Shown here in pieces: positions 30,946 through 40,189 of a DNA stretch of 64,000 nt (positions are counted from its first letter, which is position 1; each line of letters starts with the position of its first letter). Below the pieces are notes generated by a model, which had not been told where the DNA came from, ran no database searches, and was given only the letters and a program-made list of their open reading frames with translations. The position numbers were made by a program, and so were the translations under genes. Source of the stretch: Treponema sp. (GTDB lineage: Bacteria; Spirochaetota; Spirochaetia; Treponematales; Treponemataceae); contig CP091737.1 of assembly GCA_022010055.1 (NCBI GenBank), positions 124,001 to 188,000 of the forward strand. Direction: 5' to 3'.

Positions 30946-33013
30946 TTATTTATGCAGTGCCGCAATGCCCTTGATTTTTTCAATAAGAGCGCTGTCTTTT
31001 TCAAGTTCTTCCACGGCGACCGGCATTCTGTAAGTCCAGTTAAAATCATTTACCGAGCCCGGTACATTGATTCGTTCCGCGTTTGAGTCGGCAAGCCAGT
31101 ATTTCTTTTCCATAGACATAAAGTCCTGCAGAGGATTTATTATCCAGGCAGAATTTGAAGTGGCGACGCCTTTCAGGTAGCATTCGGCGATTTCAGGAGT
31201 GAACGGAGAATTTGCAATCTCGTTGATTCTGTTCTGGTCAAAGCCGTCTACGCCAAACGCCCACGGATTTGTTCGTACAAAAAGGCTTGAGCCGTCGCGG
31301 TCTTCCTGCCACCACTGCCGCACTGTTGTAGAGTCATGAACGGAAGTTGTAGTTACAGAAAGATAAGGAATTTCATTCATCGGAACGTACGGGCTTCCCG
31401 GCTCAGACCATTTCCTGCACCAGCGGTTTACGCGCAGTGAAAGAATTCCATTTTTTTCCATAACGTGCGGAAGACACGGCAGGGCTGCGCCTAAATCTTC
31501 TCCGCAAGGAATCATTTTTACAGAATTTGTGAGCGTTGAAAGAATTTCGTCTGACTGCGTTTCCCAAAGCCTGTTCTGTTCCCATTCTTTTGCGCTGAAA
31601 AGATTTTTTAAGGCATTTTTTTCGCCGTCGTTCAGCGAATTCCATGAAGAAGACACATAGTAAGTCCAGACAGGAACAAAATTATTTTCGGTTATTTCAA
31701 TAAGACATCGGTTCTGCCATGCCTTGCTCAAAGCGTCCTTGCAGCGCTGGGCGGCATCCCCTTCGCAGAAAGCGTTCAAGTCAGATTCATAAATATCTTT
31801 GTCGCCGGCAACGCTTTTTTTGAAAAGCCACAGCTCTTCGTTTCCGATTCGGTCCATGAACTTGGAAAGAATCGCGACTGCCTTGTCGTGGTTCCATGTA
31901 ATATCTTCTATAAGGCTTGTAGGAACGTGCGGCTGGCTTAGCCAGCGGATTCTTCCGTCGTCAAAACCGATGTTGTGCAGGTCGTCCCGGCTGAGCGGAA
32001 CGTATGGAACTGTGTGTCCAAGAACGGCTGTAGTGTCGCGCACAGGAATCGCCCAGATTCTGAAATCCAAGGATGTGGTCAAGGCGGTACGCACCGTAGT
32101 ACTGTCCGGCATTTTTAAGGCGGCTGATCCACCAGTCATAATTGTGCTCTTTCAGATAATCCCAGTTGTATGTAGGGAAGCCCCAGTTCTGTCCGGTAGG
32201 ATTTTGTCCGTCAACAGGCGACCCCGCGCGAAGGTTGTGATTAAAAATTCCAGGGAATGCCCACGCATCGCATGAATCTTCGTTCATAAGAATCGGCATG
32301 TCGCCTTTTAAAGTGATACCTTCCTTTTTTACTTTGTCGGTCGCAGATTTGAACTGCTCGTTTGCCCTCATCTGGACCCATGCAAAGAACAGGTGGTCTT
32401 TTAGAAGTTTTTTGTCGTTCCAGCGGGAAGTTATCTCTTTTTCGCCCGGAGTCCTGTCTTCGTTTGACCAGTCCTTCCATGTAGCCTGATTGTATTTTAC
32501 CTTAAGGTTCTTATATACCGCATACTGCACAATCCAGTCATTCTTTTTAATCCATTTTTCAAGCTCTGCGTCCGGAGCGGCATTTTTTGCGATTTCTGTT
32601 GTTTCGTAAAGCATGTTCAGAAGTTCAGTTTTTGCCTCAAGAATTCCTGTGTAGCTGTACCGGCCAAGGCCATTGTAAGGAAAATCCTTGAGCATCTTGT
32701 CGTACGCTTTTTTAAATTTGCTGTCGGAAGCATACAGGGAATCAAATTCCGGCAGGGCGGAAATATCGATGTAAATCGGGTGAAGCGCAAAAGCCGAAAG
32801 CCCCGAATAAGGAGAAGACTGAGTTCCTGTGTCGTTTACAGGCAGAAGCTGAAGAAGCGTTAAATCCGCCTTTTTGCAGAATTTCGCAAATTCCGGAAGA
32901 TCCGTGTATTCACCGATTACAGTGCCCTTTTTTTTATTTGTGTAAATCGCTCCAAGCGGAATTGAAGTTCCGGTCGCCTTGGAAAGAGAATCTCTTTCAA
33001 TATTATTGTTCAT
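30946..33013 (-). CDS. malQ: 4-alpha-glucanotransferase (amylomaltase), frameshifted
   Basis: GH77 enzyme that transfers maltodextrin segments and releases glucose. About 689 residues. The catalytic motifs are AYRLDHILG (nucleophile Asp), CGEDLG (acid/base Glu) and SVHDSTTVRQWW (transition-state Asp). SPYSGLSAFALHPIY is typical of the family N-terminus. The frame breaks at the T run 32063-32065. The family motif GFFRIW suggests two T are missing, or one is extra. Start ATG 33013 follows AAGGAA. It lies upstream of the giant GH13 gene in the same direction, with repeat copy B between them. Confidence 0.9.
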
Positions 33014-33033
33014 TTTTATTCCTTTTTTTATTA

Positions 33034-33221
33034 GGCTTAATTTCGAGTTTTTTTTACAAATTATGAAAGAACGCTTTCGGCATATTTCCAATTTGCTCAG
33101 ATGGATTTGGCTCGAATTCGGGTGCTCCGCACTTTAATTAATTCAATCGCCAAAAATCTTCACAAATTGCAAATCTGCCTGCGCTTTTATTCTTTTTACA
33201 AAAAAACTCGATATTCAACCT
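33034..33221. repeat. Dispersed CGAG repeat, copy C
   Basis: GGCTTAATTTCGAG at the left end, ACTCGATATTCAACC at the right end. Same core as copy B. It fills most of the gap between the TetR gene and malQ. Confidence 0.8.
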
Positions 33222-33310
33222 ATTATTTTTTTTTTTGATGATTGCCTTGCAGATTTCCGCAGAATATCATCATTGAAAAATTATAACACGTGAATTCTAA
33301 GTTGTGAATT

Positions 33311-33898
33311 TTAATCGGCAAAACCATAGACAAACGAGTGTATAATCGTATAAAGATTTTTTTCCGTCGCCATAATGGTGTTTGCCGCGACTTTTTTTGC
33401 AATTGAACAGATGTTCGCCAAAAAAAGCGTGCTGTAAAGTTCCTCCTTTCCTCTCATATTTCCAAATTCATTCGCAGAAAGCCTGAAAAATTCCAGCATA
33501 AGGGATTCAAGTTTTTCCGCAAACGGAAAAAATATTTTAAAAGATTCGGACTGCCCCGGAGAATCCATAAGGTTTGTCCTGAGCTTAAAATAATCCTTGT
33601 TTTTTAATGCGAAATTGATTTCTGTCTTTAGAATTTCCAGAAGAGAGTTAAAAAAGTCGTGCCTGTAAACCGCGGCCTCTTCCAGAAGCGCAAGATGCTC
33701 CGATTCTTTTTTGTTCACGATTGATTCCAGAAGTCCGTTTTTGCTTTTAAAATAGTAATAAAGCGTGGGCTTTGTAATTCCGGACTTGTCGACAATTTCC
33801 TGAACGCCAACCGCGTCAAAGCCTTTTTCTGCAAAAAGACCTAGAGAAACTTCAAAAATCTGATTTCTGGTGGAATCCGTCTGAAAATCTGATGCCAT
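33311..33898 (-). CDS. TetR-family transcriptional regulator
   Basis: A 195-residue repressor-type protein. The N-terminal helix-turn-helix is well conserved (LFAEKGFDAVGVQEIV, SGITKPTLYYYFKSKNGL) and the rest is a variable helical ligand domain. The start is ATG 33898 rather than the upstream in-frame codons, because its promoter TATAAT ends 7 bases upstream. A 12-bp palindrome TACC-GAAT-GGTA sits in the promoter spacer, suggesting autorepression. The ligand and other targets are unknown; malQ downstream is a possible neighbour target. Confidence 0.85.
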   Translation of the reverse strand: MASDFQTDSTRNQIFEVSLGLFAEKGFDAVGVQEIVDKSGITKPTLYYYFKSKNGLLESIVNKKESEHLALLEEAAVYRHDFFNSLLEILKTEINFALKNKDYFKLRTNLMDSPGQSESFKIFFPFAEKLESLMLEFFRLSANEFGNMRGKEELYSTLFLANICSIAKKVAANTIMATEKNLYTIIHSFVYGFAD

Positions 33899-33905
33899 GG
33901 CTCTG

Positions 33906-33933
33906 ATTATATACCGAATGGTAGAAAAAGCAA
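33906..33933 (-). promoter_or_regulatory. tetR promoter with overlapping operator
   Basis: On the minus strand TTGCTT, 16-bp spacer, TATAAT, 7 bases, ATG. The inverted repeat TACCATTCGGTA lies at 33912-33923 between the two boxes. Confidence 0.65.
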
Positions 33934-34001
33934 GCAGAAAAATTAAAAAAAGCAGGGCAAACGCATTATAAATGTATTCAGCAAAAAACCGGCTCCCAGT
34001 C

Positions 34002-34220
34002 ACGGTTTCGTGGTTCAAAATCGAAGATGTCCAATAAGTTCTGAATGTCATTGTTGAACAAATTCTAAATGATTGTAATATTAGAATTTCGGGTCAAGCC
34101 TATAAATGACAAAAAAGATACTTATTGGACATCCCCTACACGCTGATTGTTGCAAAGTAACTATAGAATTGCCCGCTCACGCGGTCTCAACAATCAGAGT
34201 GTTTTTGACCACGAAACCGT
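34002..34220. repeat. Nested inverted-repeat element (MITE-like)
   Basis: Outer arms ACGGTTTCGTGGT-T-CAAAA (34002-34020) and TTTTGACCACGAAACCGT (34203-34220). Inside is a 108-bp unit bounded by GATGTCCAATAAG (34026-34038) and CTTATTGGACATC (34121-34133), itself holding AAATTCTAA/TTAGAATTT, and a separate CTGATTGTTG/CAACAATCAG stem (34143-34198). There is no gene in 33934-34328. This stretch holds only these structures plus short GC-rich sequence. Confidence 0.65.
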
Positions 34221-34328
34221 TCCTTCGCGCCAAAGTTTACTTAAATTATTTATAATGCGTTTGCCCTGATAAAAAAAAGGGAAGTCTCCCCTTGCGTCCA
34301 CAACGCCCCGCGTTTCCGCCCCGCTGAA

Positions 34329-35373
34329 TTATTCTATGAATCCGCAGGTCCAGTGCCATAAAGGCTTTGCAAGCTTGCTGGAAAACGGCTGTATTCTGTT
34401 AAAATCCGGAAGCCAGCTTGTGTCGTCTGTAAGTTCCTGGTAAAAGAGCGTTTCAAAACCGAACGCTTCAATAAGATCCTGAAGGTCTTTGTCTTCCTGG
34501 CTGTTCACAAGACGGTTTTCTATTGCGCCCAGCGCGTTTTTCCGCTTTTTAAGTTTGTTTTCGTCTTCTGCGAAAGGAACAGGCGTGTACTGGTTCATTA
34601 AAGAGATTATCGCTTTTCCGTCCGCATGGTTTTTAAGCCATTCAAGGACATCCGCTGTTTCCTGGAATTTTCCCGGCATAAAAAGATGGCGGATTATTAC
34701 ACCCTGGACTATTTTTTCTTTTGCCTGTCCTTTCCGGACTTTTTCGCCGTTTGCGTCTGTGTAGTCGTTTTTTGCCCTGGATTCTGTTGTTTTAAGCGGA
34801 AAATTTTCCAGCATCCATAGAACCGCCTTTTCCGCTGTTTCCGGGTATTCTGCCGCGCCAAAAAGTTTTGCGGAAAGTTCCCTGTCCATGGTTTTAAAAT
34901 CCGGAAGCCATACTTTTACAAAAGGCTTTAAAAGTTCCAGCATTTCCACATTTTCAAATGCGGAGGAATTCCAGCAGAACGGAAGCCCGCAGCCTGCGTC
35001 TTGCGCCGCCGCTATGTATTCCGCAAGTTTTGGAATTGAATGGCTTCCGGTTACAAGGTTTATGTTTTCCGCGCCGGCATCCTGAAGCTTAAGGCAGATT
35101 TTGCAAAATTCTTCCATTGAAACAGGTTTGCCCGTTCCGTCCTGGGAAATCTGGTAGTTCTGGCAAAAGGCGCACCTTAGCGTGCAGCCGGTAAAAAAAA
35201 ATCGTTCCGCTTCCGCCGTGAACTGTGATGAGCGGCTCTTCTCCAAAATGAAGGCAAGCCGACGCGATTCTTACTTCGTCGGTCTCGCCGCAAAAACCGC
35301 GTTTTTTTTCTGTCCGGTTTACGCCGCATTTTCTTGGGCACTGCGCGCAGGATGAATAATATTTTTCTGTCAT
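34329..35373 (-). CDS. Radical-SAM protein, PflA/AmmeMemoRadiSam-like activase (frameshifted)
   Basis: About 347 residues. The N-terminal cysteine-rich segment CAQCPRKCGVNR leads to the radical-SAM cluster GCTLRCAFCQNY (C-x3-C-x2-C). This is the layout of the PflX/pyruvate formate-lyase activase-like group that binds [4Fe-4S] and cleaves S-adenosylmethionine. The target protein is not encoded nearby. One T is extra in the T9 run at 35193-35201 (minus-strand sense). Removing it joins GSGTIFF to TGCTLRC. It begins 12 bases after a small unknown gene, probably as an operon. Confidence 0.8.
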
Positions 35374-35385
35374 AATTTTTGAGCC

Positions 35386-35790
35386 TTACAAAATTCCGCG
35401 TTCAACAAGTTTTCCCATCATCGACTGGAGCTGCTCCAGCGGCATTATTTCCGCTTCGTCGTTTACGGCGTCGTTCAGTTCTTCAAGGTCGCTTGCGGAA
35501 AGAATTTCCTCGCCTTCGTCTGCTCCGTTTAAAAATGAAAGAAACGCGCAAAGCTTGTCGATGTGTTCTTCCGTAGGTTCGTTTTCCGGGGCTTCCGAGC
35601 GGTCTATGTATTCGTCGCGCCAGTAAAAAGAGATTGCCCTTGCGATTCCGCCGGAAACTGCGCAGTTCCGTTCAAAAAGTTTCTGTATTGAATCGCAGGC
35701 TTTGCCCGGATTGTAACGTCCGTTGTTTTCTGCGCGTTCCCGCTTTACGGAGCGGATTGCGTCGCTTCTGAATTTTTCAACTAAAGTCAT
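35386..35790 (-). CDS. Small acidic protein of unknown function
   Basis: A 134-residue, Glu-rich helical protein I do not recognise (MTLVEKFRSDAIR, EEHIDKLCAFLSFLNGAD, LEQLQSMMGKLVERGIL). ATG 35790 is preferred over upstream in-frame codons because a TATACT box (35800-35805) ends 9 bases before it. No signal peptide or transmembrane segment. It is the first gene of a likely two-gene operon with the radical-SAM gene. Confidence 0.6.
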   Translation of the reverse strand: MTLVEKFRSDAIRSVKRERAENNGRYNPGKACDSIQKLFERNCAVSGGIARAISFYWRDEYIDRSEAPENEPTEEHIDKLCAFLSFLNGADEGEEILSASDLEELNDAVNDEAEIMPLEQLQSMMGKLVERGIL

Positions 35791-35875
35791 AATAAAATCA
35801 GTATACCGCAAATATATGGAAATAAACAGTTTGGCAGGCAAAGTTTTTTTTCGCGCTGAATTCTCGTGTATTTCT

Positions 35876-35965
35876 AAAAAAACTTAGCCCCGATTGCCAC
35901 GGAAAGACCGGAGCCGAAGGCGAGGACTTGCAGTAAAAGCGGGTCGCGCGCTGAACAACATGCTT
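35876..35965. other. GC-rich intergenic stretch
   Basis: Between divergent genes (35806-36023) lies a GC-rich segment (GACCGGAGCCGAAGGCGAGG, GCGGGTCGCGCG) with no reading frame of its own. It is possibly another island of the extragenic GC-rich family. Confidence 0.35.
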
Positions 35966-36023
35966 CTTATTCCGAAAAGACGGCTTCTGCTAAAAAAATA
36001 CCTGCATTATTGAATAAATTTTC

Positions 36024-36052
36024 TTGACAGAAAAGATAAGCGTAAATAGAAT
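36024..36052 (+). promoter_or_regulatory. ptsN promoter, leaderless arrangement
   Basis: TTGACA (36024-36029), 17-bp spacer, TAGAAT (36047-36052), 7 bases, ATG 36060. It is a near-consensus promoter with no Shine-Dalgarno, the clearest leaderless case in the window. Confidence 0.75.
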
Positions 36053-36059
36053 TAAATAT

Positions 36060-36506
36060 ATGGATTTGAGAACTGTATTAACAACTGATACTGTAAACCT
36101 TCATCTGAAGGGAACTACAAAAGAAGAAATTATTGACGAGATGATTGACATCCTTGTGAAAGCTGGAAAGGTTACAAATAAAGCAGAAGCGCGCGAAGTT
36201 GTTCTTGACCGTGAACGCAAGATGTCTACTGGTATGAAACATGGAATTGCTATTCCTCATGGTAAGACTGATTCTGTAAGCGATCTGGTTGCCTGCATTG
36301 GAATTTCGGACAATCCTGTGGATTTTGATTCCTTGGATCAGGAGCCGTGCCGCATTTTTATTATGACTTTGTCGCCTGTGAATAAGACAGGTCCGCACCT
36401 TCAGTTCCTTGCTGAAGTAAGCCTTCTTTTTAAGAGCGCGGAAAAGCGGCAGCAGATTTTGAATACTCAGGACAAGGCTGAAGTAATTAAAATTTTAACT
36501 GAATAG
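36060..36506 (+). CDS. ptsN: PTS IIA component, nitrogen/fructose type
   Basis: A 148-residue EIIA domain that accepts phosphate on a histidine and usually serves regulatory roles. The active-site motif GIAIPHGKTDSV carries the phosphorylated His near residue 66. Other conserved parts are DRERKMSTGMKHG and LQFLAEVSLLF. No EIIB/EIIC is nearby, so a regulatory PTS(Ntr) role is inferred. ATG 36060 is set by the promoter. A terminator follows at 36527. Confidence 0.88.
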   Translation: MDLRTVLTTDTVNLHLKGTTKEEIIDEMIDILVKAGKVTNKAEAREVVLDRERKMSTGMKHGIAIPHGKTDSVSDLVACIGISDNPVDFDSLDQEPCRIFIMTLSPVNKTGPHLQFLAEVSLLFKSAEKRQQILNTQDKAEVIKILTE

Positions 36507-36526
36507 TTGTATCTGCCTTTGCAGAC

Positions 36527-36569
36527 AAAGACCTTTGCGCTTTATTTACGTGCAAGGGTCTTTTTTTTT
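36527..36569 (+). terminator. Terminator after ptsN
   Basis: Stem AAAGACCTTTGC / GCAAGGGTCTTT with an 11-base loop region and a T9 run, ending just before the next gene's ribosome site. Confidence 0.8.
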
Positions 36570-36577
36570 GAGGAAAT

Positions 36578-37135
36578 ATGAAATTTGAACCATTGGTAAA
36601 AGTTGTTGAAAATAAACTTGTAAAGATTTCTGATAATTCAGAGATAAGCACGGAAAATCTTAATATTGTCCAGGCGGATTGCCTTGAAGAGCAGCCTGTT
36701 CCGGCGGCCGGAACTCTTACGGCGGTTGTTTGTCCTTGGAACATGGTTGAGCTTGACGGCGGCTACAACGAGGAATTCCTCGCTGCGCTCCGTGAGTCTT
36801 TAAAGAAGTTCGAGGCGGCCGGGGCGTTCGCGTTTGTTGTTCCGCAGGCGCGGAAGTCTTTTTCTGATGCGGACGAGGCGGACCTGTTTATAAAGGCGAT
36901 GGTTCATGCGGCGCGAAGGATAAAGGACTGCGGGAGCGTGCTTGGCTTTGCGGTTGCTTCTGAGCTTATGGAAAAAGACGCCGGAAAAAAACTTGACGGA
37001 AGCAGCTGGTCTGAATGGTTTATTTCTGAAATGAATGTGAAGCATGGCCATTATGTTTATTTTGCCGGAAAATCGAACATAAAAAAGTACGGATTGTTGC
37101 CGCAGACTTCTTTATGCGAACTGGTTTTGTACTAA
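36578..37135 (+). CDS. Conserved-looking protein of unknown function
   Basis: A 185-residue soluble protein with a good ribosome site (GAGGAAAT-ATG). I recognise no family. Hydrophobic strands alternate with helices (AGTLTAVVCPWNMVEL, AGAFAFVVPQARKSF, GSVLGFAVASELM), suggesting an alpha/beta fold. Its C-terminal third is aromatic-rich. Placement after ptsN's terminator makes it a separate or read-through unit. Confidence 0.5.
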   Translation: MKFEPLVKVVENKLVKISDNSEISTENLNIVQADCLEEQPVPAAGTLTAVVCPWNMVELDGGYNEEFLAALRESLKKFEAAGAFAFVVPQARKSFSDADEADLFIKAMVHAARRIKDCGSVLGFAVASELMEKDAGKKLDGSSWSEWFISEMNVKHGHYVYFAGKSNIKKYGLLPQTSLCELVLY

Positions 37136-37278
37136 AGTGTATCAAATGCGAAAAACCGCATTGTTTGCAAAGATTTTTCAAAAAAAGTTAAAATTTCTTA
37201 AAAAAATAACAAATTTCTCTTGATTAGTTCTAAATGTTGTGTCATATTAACAGTGAGAGATGACGAAAGAGGTTTAAC

Positions 37279-38065
37279 TTGACGAATCAGATTGAAAATT
37301 CTGGTTTCCAAAACTCATGTCGCAATTCTTTGATTTTTTGTGGCTTGCTTCTTGTTATTGCGAGTGTGATTGCAGTTGTGTTGCCAGCTAAAAGTAAAGA
37401 CGCTTCTGTTCCGGTTGTAAAGGCTGCTACGGAAGTTGAAAACGAAGTTATCGCTGATTTAACAATCTTATTGAAGAGGCAGGTTTTTCTGCCGCAAGAA
37501 TTAAGACTGGTGATAATGGGCTTTCTCTCTACAGACAGCCGAATTCAAGGGCGGCGGTTGAGTGGTTTTACCTGCATGTTACAGGAAACCGCGAGACGGC
37601 GATGGCGATTCTTGAAGAAGCTGAAAAAAATGATATTCCGCTTTCATTGGCGTTTGCGCTGGCGTATACAGAAAGTCATTACAACGTGAATGCTGTGAAT
37701 AAGAATAGAAATTCTTCTATAGACCGCGGTTTGTTTCAGTTGAATAACCGTTCGTTTCCGCAGTTAAAGGAAGAAGATTTTTTTAATCTGCCATAAGTGC
37801 GAAATATGGAATGAGCCATTTGCGTTTTTGCATGAATGTCGCAGGAAATGAAGTTGCGGCCTTGGCTATGTACAATGCCGGAACAAACAAAGTGCGTGCA
37901 GACAGTACTCCGCAGGTAACATTGAATTATGTTGGAAAGATAATGGCTTATCAGGATAAACTTGACAGGCTGTTTGCGGATGAAGTTCTTTCGTATTACG
38001 AAACTACACGCCCGGTTACAGGAATATCCGTTGCGTTTTTAGGCAACCGACGTTTCGACCGTTAA
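37279..38065 (+). CDS. Membrane-anchored lytic transglycosylase, SLT family (two frameshifts)
   Basis: Cleaves peptidoglycan glycan strands with formation of 1,6-anhydro-muramic acid. Reconstructed length is 262 residues. A transmembrane anchor (LIFCGLLLVIASVIAVVLP) lies at about 18-36. The SLT fold shows the catalytic Glu in ALAYTESHYN, then RGLFQLNNRSFPQL and AALAMYNAGTNKV. A T is missing near 37458 (restoring IADFNNLIEEAGF) and one base near 37794 (restoring NLPISAKYGMSHL). Start is TTG after AAAGAGGT. A strong terminator follows. Confidence 0.8.
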
Positions 38066-38083
38066 ATTAGTCCTCCTTATTTT

Positions 38084-38128
38084 AAGCCTGACCGTTTTCC
38101 CATTCTTTACCCGGTCAGGCTTTTTTCT
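38084..38128 (+). terminator. Terminator after lytic transglycosylase gene
   Basis: Perfect 11-bp stem AAGCCTGACCG / CGGTCAGGCTT followed by a T-rich tail. Confidence 0.85.
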
Positions 38129-38158
38129 TTTTTATATGAAAATATAAAGAAAATGCGT

Positions 38159-38164
38159 TATATT
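38159..38164 (+). promoter_or_regulatory. -10 box 6 bases before the Rex-like gene
   Basis: TATATT at 38159-38164 followed by GATTCC and ATG 38171. The -35 is weak and there is no Shine-Dalgarno. Confidence 0.45.
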
Positions 38165-38170
38165 GATTCC

Positions 38171-38800
38171 ATGCAGAAAAAAATTCCGGTTTCTACAAAA
38201 AAACGTATGGTCCTGCTTTTGAATCTTCTGGAAAAATGGACTAAAGCCCGCATTACTTCCGGGGAAATCGCGGCCCTTCTAGGTGTAAAGGATTCTCTTG
38301 TAAGGTATGACCTTGCCTTTTTGCAGCTGCCGCCCGGACACCGCGGATTTAAGAACGGCTATGAGATTTCAGTTTTAAAGAATGATATAAAAACTTCGCT
38401 TTCTGTTCCTGGGAATTCTGGCGATAAAAAAAGGATTTGCATTGTGGGGCTTGGAAGGCTGGGGGCGGCGCTTCTGGATGATTCTTTTTTTGAGGGAAGC
38501 GGTTTTTCCGTGTGCGCAGGTTTTGATTCAAGTTTGAACAGGGTTGAGCTTATCCGTTCGACTTTTGAGCTTTTTCCTGCCAGCCGGATAGAAAGCGTGT
38601 GCGCCGCTAAGAAAATTGAATATGCCGTTTTGTGCTGCCCTGAAAATGAGGTGCAGAAGATGGCGGACAGGCTTGTGAATGCAGGAATAAAAGGGATTGT
38701 GAACTATACGGCGGCTGTTTTTTTTGTGCCGGAACACGTAAAGGTGCAGAATGTCGCGCCGGCGGTTGCGCTTGCGCTGGTTGAGCAGGACTTTGACTGA
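38171..38800 (+). CDS. rex: Rex-like redox-sensing repressor
   Basis: A 209-residue regulator with the Rex plan: an N-terminal winged helix (ITSGEIAALLGVKDSLVRYDLAFL, read as two adjoining motifs) and a C-terminal Rossmann NAD(H)-binding domain with ICIVGLGRLGAALL, then LVNAGIKGIVNYT and VPEHVKVQ close to the family ends. Rex represses fermentative genes and is released by NADH. The start is the second ATG (38171), because the first ATG lies inside the -10 region. The spacer to the next gene holds an octamer repeat. Confidence 0.8.
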   Translation: MQKKIPVSTKKRMVLLLNLLEKWTKARITSGEIAALLGVKDSLVRYDLAFLQLPPGHRGFKNGYEISVLKNDIKTSLSVPGNSGDKKRICIVGLGRLGAALLDDSFFEGSGFSVCAGFDSSLNRVELIRSTFELFPASRIESVCAAKKIEYAVLCCPENEVQKMADRLVNAGIKGIVNYTAAVFFVPEHVKVQNVAPAVALALVEQDFD

Positions 38801-38872
38801 CGGGCTTAAAAAAGGCGTGAAAAAATTATAAAAATTGATTTTTCCTTGCAAATGAAAAAGTAATGGGGTAAA

Positions 38873-38965
38873 ATTGGCTCATTGGCTCATTGGCTCATTG
38901 GCTCATTGGCTCATTGGCTCATTGGCTCATTGGCTCATTGGCTCATTGGCTCATTGGCTCATTGG
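38873..38965. repeat. Octamer tandem repeat ATTGGCTC, 11 full copies plus ATTGG
   Basis: Eleven perfect copies of ATTGGCTC (38873-38960) and a partial twelfth, directly upstream of a WecA-like gene (start 39005). It is flanked by GGGGTAAA and GGGGTTAAA. Perfect short tandem repeats in a promoter region are typical of slippage-driven expression switching. Confidence 0.95.
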
Positions 38966-39004
38966 GGTTAAAATATCGATACTTGTTATTATGGAGTTTT
39001 CAGC

Positions 39005-40060
39005 ATGGTATTGCCTCTACTTGCATCAGCGGTTTTGTCTTTCGGTTTTTGTCCTTTAATCATTCAAATCTGTAAAAAATTCAATATTTACGATGAAGTG
39101 GATCCACGCAAAATTCATAAGGGAAAAATTCCACGCCTTGGCGGTATTGCGGTTTTTGCGTCTGTACTGATTGTATGGTTTAGCATTCTTTTCTTTTTTA
39201 AATGTGTGAAGGTTGAATTTTACGGTTCTCTGTTTGCGGGTTTTGGAATTATTCTTTTGTTCGGCGTTATGGACGATTTGTTAAATCTGCGCGCAAAAAT
39301 GAAACTTGTTGTGCAGATTGCCGCTGCTATGATTGTAAGCCTGAGTCCTAATCATTTTAATACGCTTTTTATGTGGAAGTTTCCGCCTTTTGTAGGCGAG
39401 GCGGTTACTTTTATCTGGATTATAAGTATTGTAAATGCTTTTAACCTTATAGACGGAATGGATTGGGTTTGCGGTGGAATTTCGTTCTTTTCGTGCCTTG
39501 CGATTGGAATTGTATTTAAATTGCAAAACAACAATATGTTTTTGTTCTATTTTATTGTGTGCGCCGCTCTTGCGGGCTTTTTGTTCTGGAACAAGCCTGA
39601 CGCAAAAATTTTTCTTGGGGATGGCGGAAGCCAGGCTTTGGGTTTTATAGTTGCGGTTGCGCCTTTGTTTTGTTCTTCTGATTCGAAGTTTAAAGTTATA
39701 CAGTTTCCAGTAATGCTTCTGCTCTGTTCTATTCCGCTTACGGATGTTATTGCGGCGGTCTGGAGACGTACCAGGGAGCATAGGAAAATTTTTGCTCCGG
39801 ACAGAGCGCACATACATCACAAGCTGCTGAATATAGGTTTTTCCAAGCCTGCCGCGATATTCTTTCTGCTGGCGATTCAGGTCGCGGTTTGTCTTGCGGT
39901 TGTAATTTCTTATTTTATGACGGTTAGAAACGGAATTATTCTTTTGAGTTTCTGTCTGCTTTTTGTGTGGGGAATTTTTATAACTTTTCATTATTTGAAC
40001 CGGGCTGTAAATATTTCCCATAAAGGTCTTCTGGAAGACCATCCTATGGAAGAGCATTAA
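39005..40060 (+). CDS. UDP-N-acetylhexosamine:polyprenol-phosphate transferase, WecA/TagO-like
   Basis: Polytopic membrane enzyme of 351 residues with about ten transmembrane segments. It transfers a sugar-1-phosphate to undecaprenyl phosphate, starting surface polysaccharide synthesis. Family motifs are PRLGGIAVF, the Mg-binding VMDDLLNL, NAFNLIDGMD, FLGDGGSQALGF and HIHHKLL. Sugar specificity cannot be told. Start ATG follows ATGGAGT. The octamer repeat ends 39 bases before the start, so expression may vary with copy number. A terminator follows. Confidence 0.88.
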   Translation: MVLPLLASAVLSFGFCPLIIQICKKFNIYDEVDPRKIHKGKIPRLGGIAVFASVLIVWFSILFFFKCVKVEFYGSLFAGFGIILLFGVMDDLLNLRAKMKLVVQIAAAMIVSLSPNHFNTLFMWKFPPFVGEAVTFIWIISIVNAFNLIDGMDWVCGGISFFSCLAIGIVFKLQNNNMFLFYFIVCAALAGFLFWNKPDAKIFLGDGGSQALGFIVAVAPLFCSSDSKFKVIQFPVMLLLCSIPLTDVIAAVWRRTREHRKIFAPDRAHIHHKLLNIGFSKPAAIFFLLAIQVAVCLAVVISYFMTVRNGIILLSFCLLFVWGIFITFHYLNRAVNISHKGLLEDHPMEEH

Positions 40061-40084
40061 CTTTATCCGTTTTGAATGTGAATA

Positions 40085-40116
40085 CCCCGGACCTGGCTCC
40101 GGGGCATTTTATTTTT
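40085..40116 (+). terminator. Terminator after the WecA-like gene
   Basis: CCCCGGA-CCTGGC-TCCGGGG hairpin followed by CATTTTATTTTT. Confidence 0.75.
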
Positions 40117-40189
40117 GGCTATGTTTTTTTTTGACATATTGACTAAAAATGTCGTAATGATTTATCTTTAAAAGATAGTTTATTTGCTG

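Noticed and set aside
38874..39075. Open frames made of the repeated peptide AHWLIGSL
   Set aside because: They arise from the non-coding octamer array read in all frames, and they overlap the start of the transferase gene.
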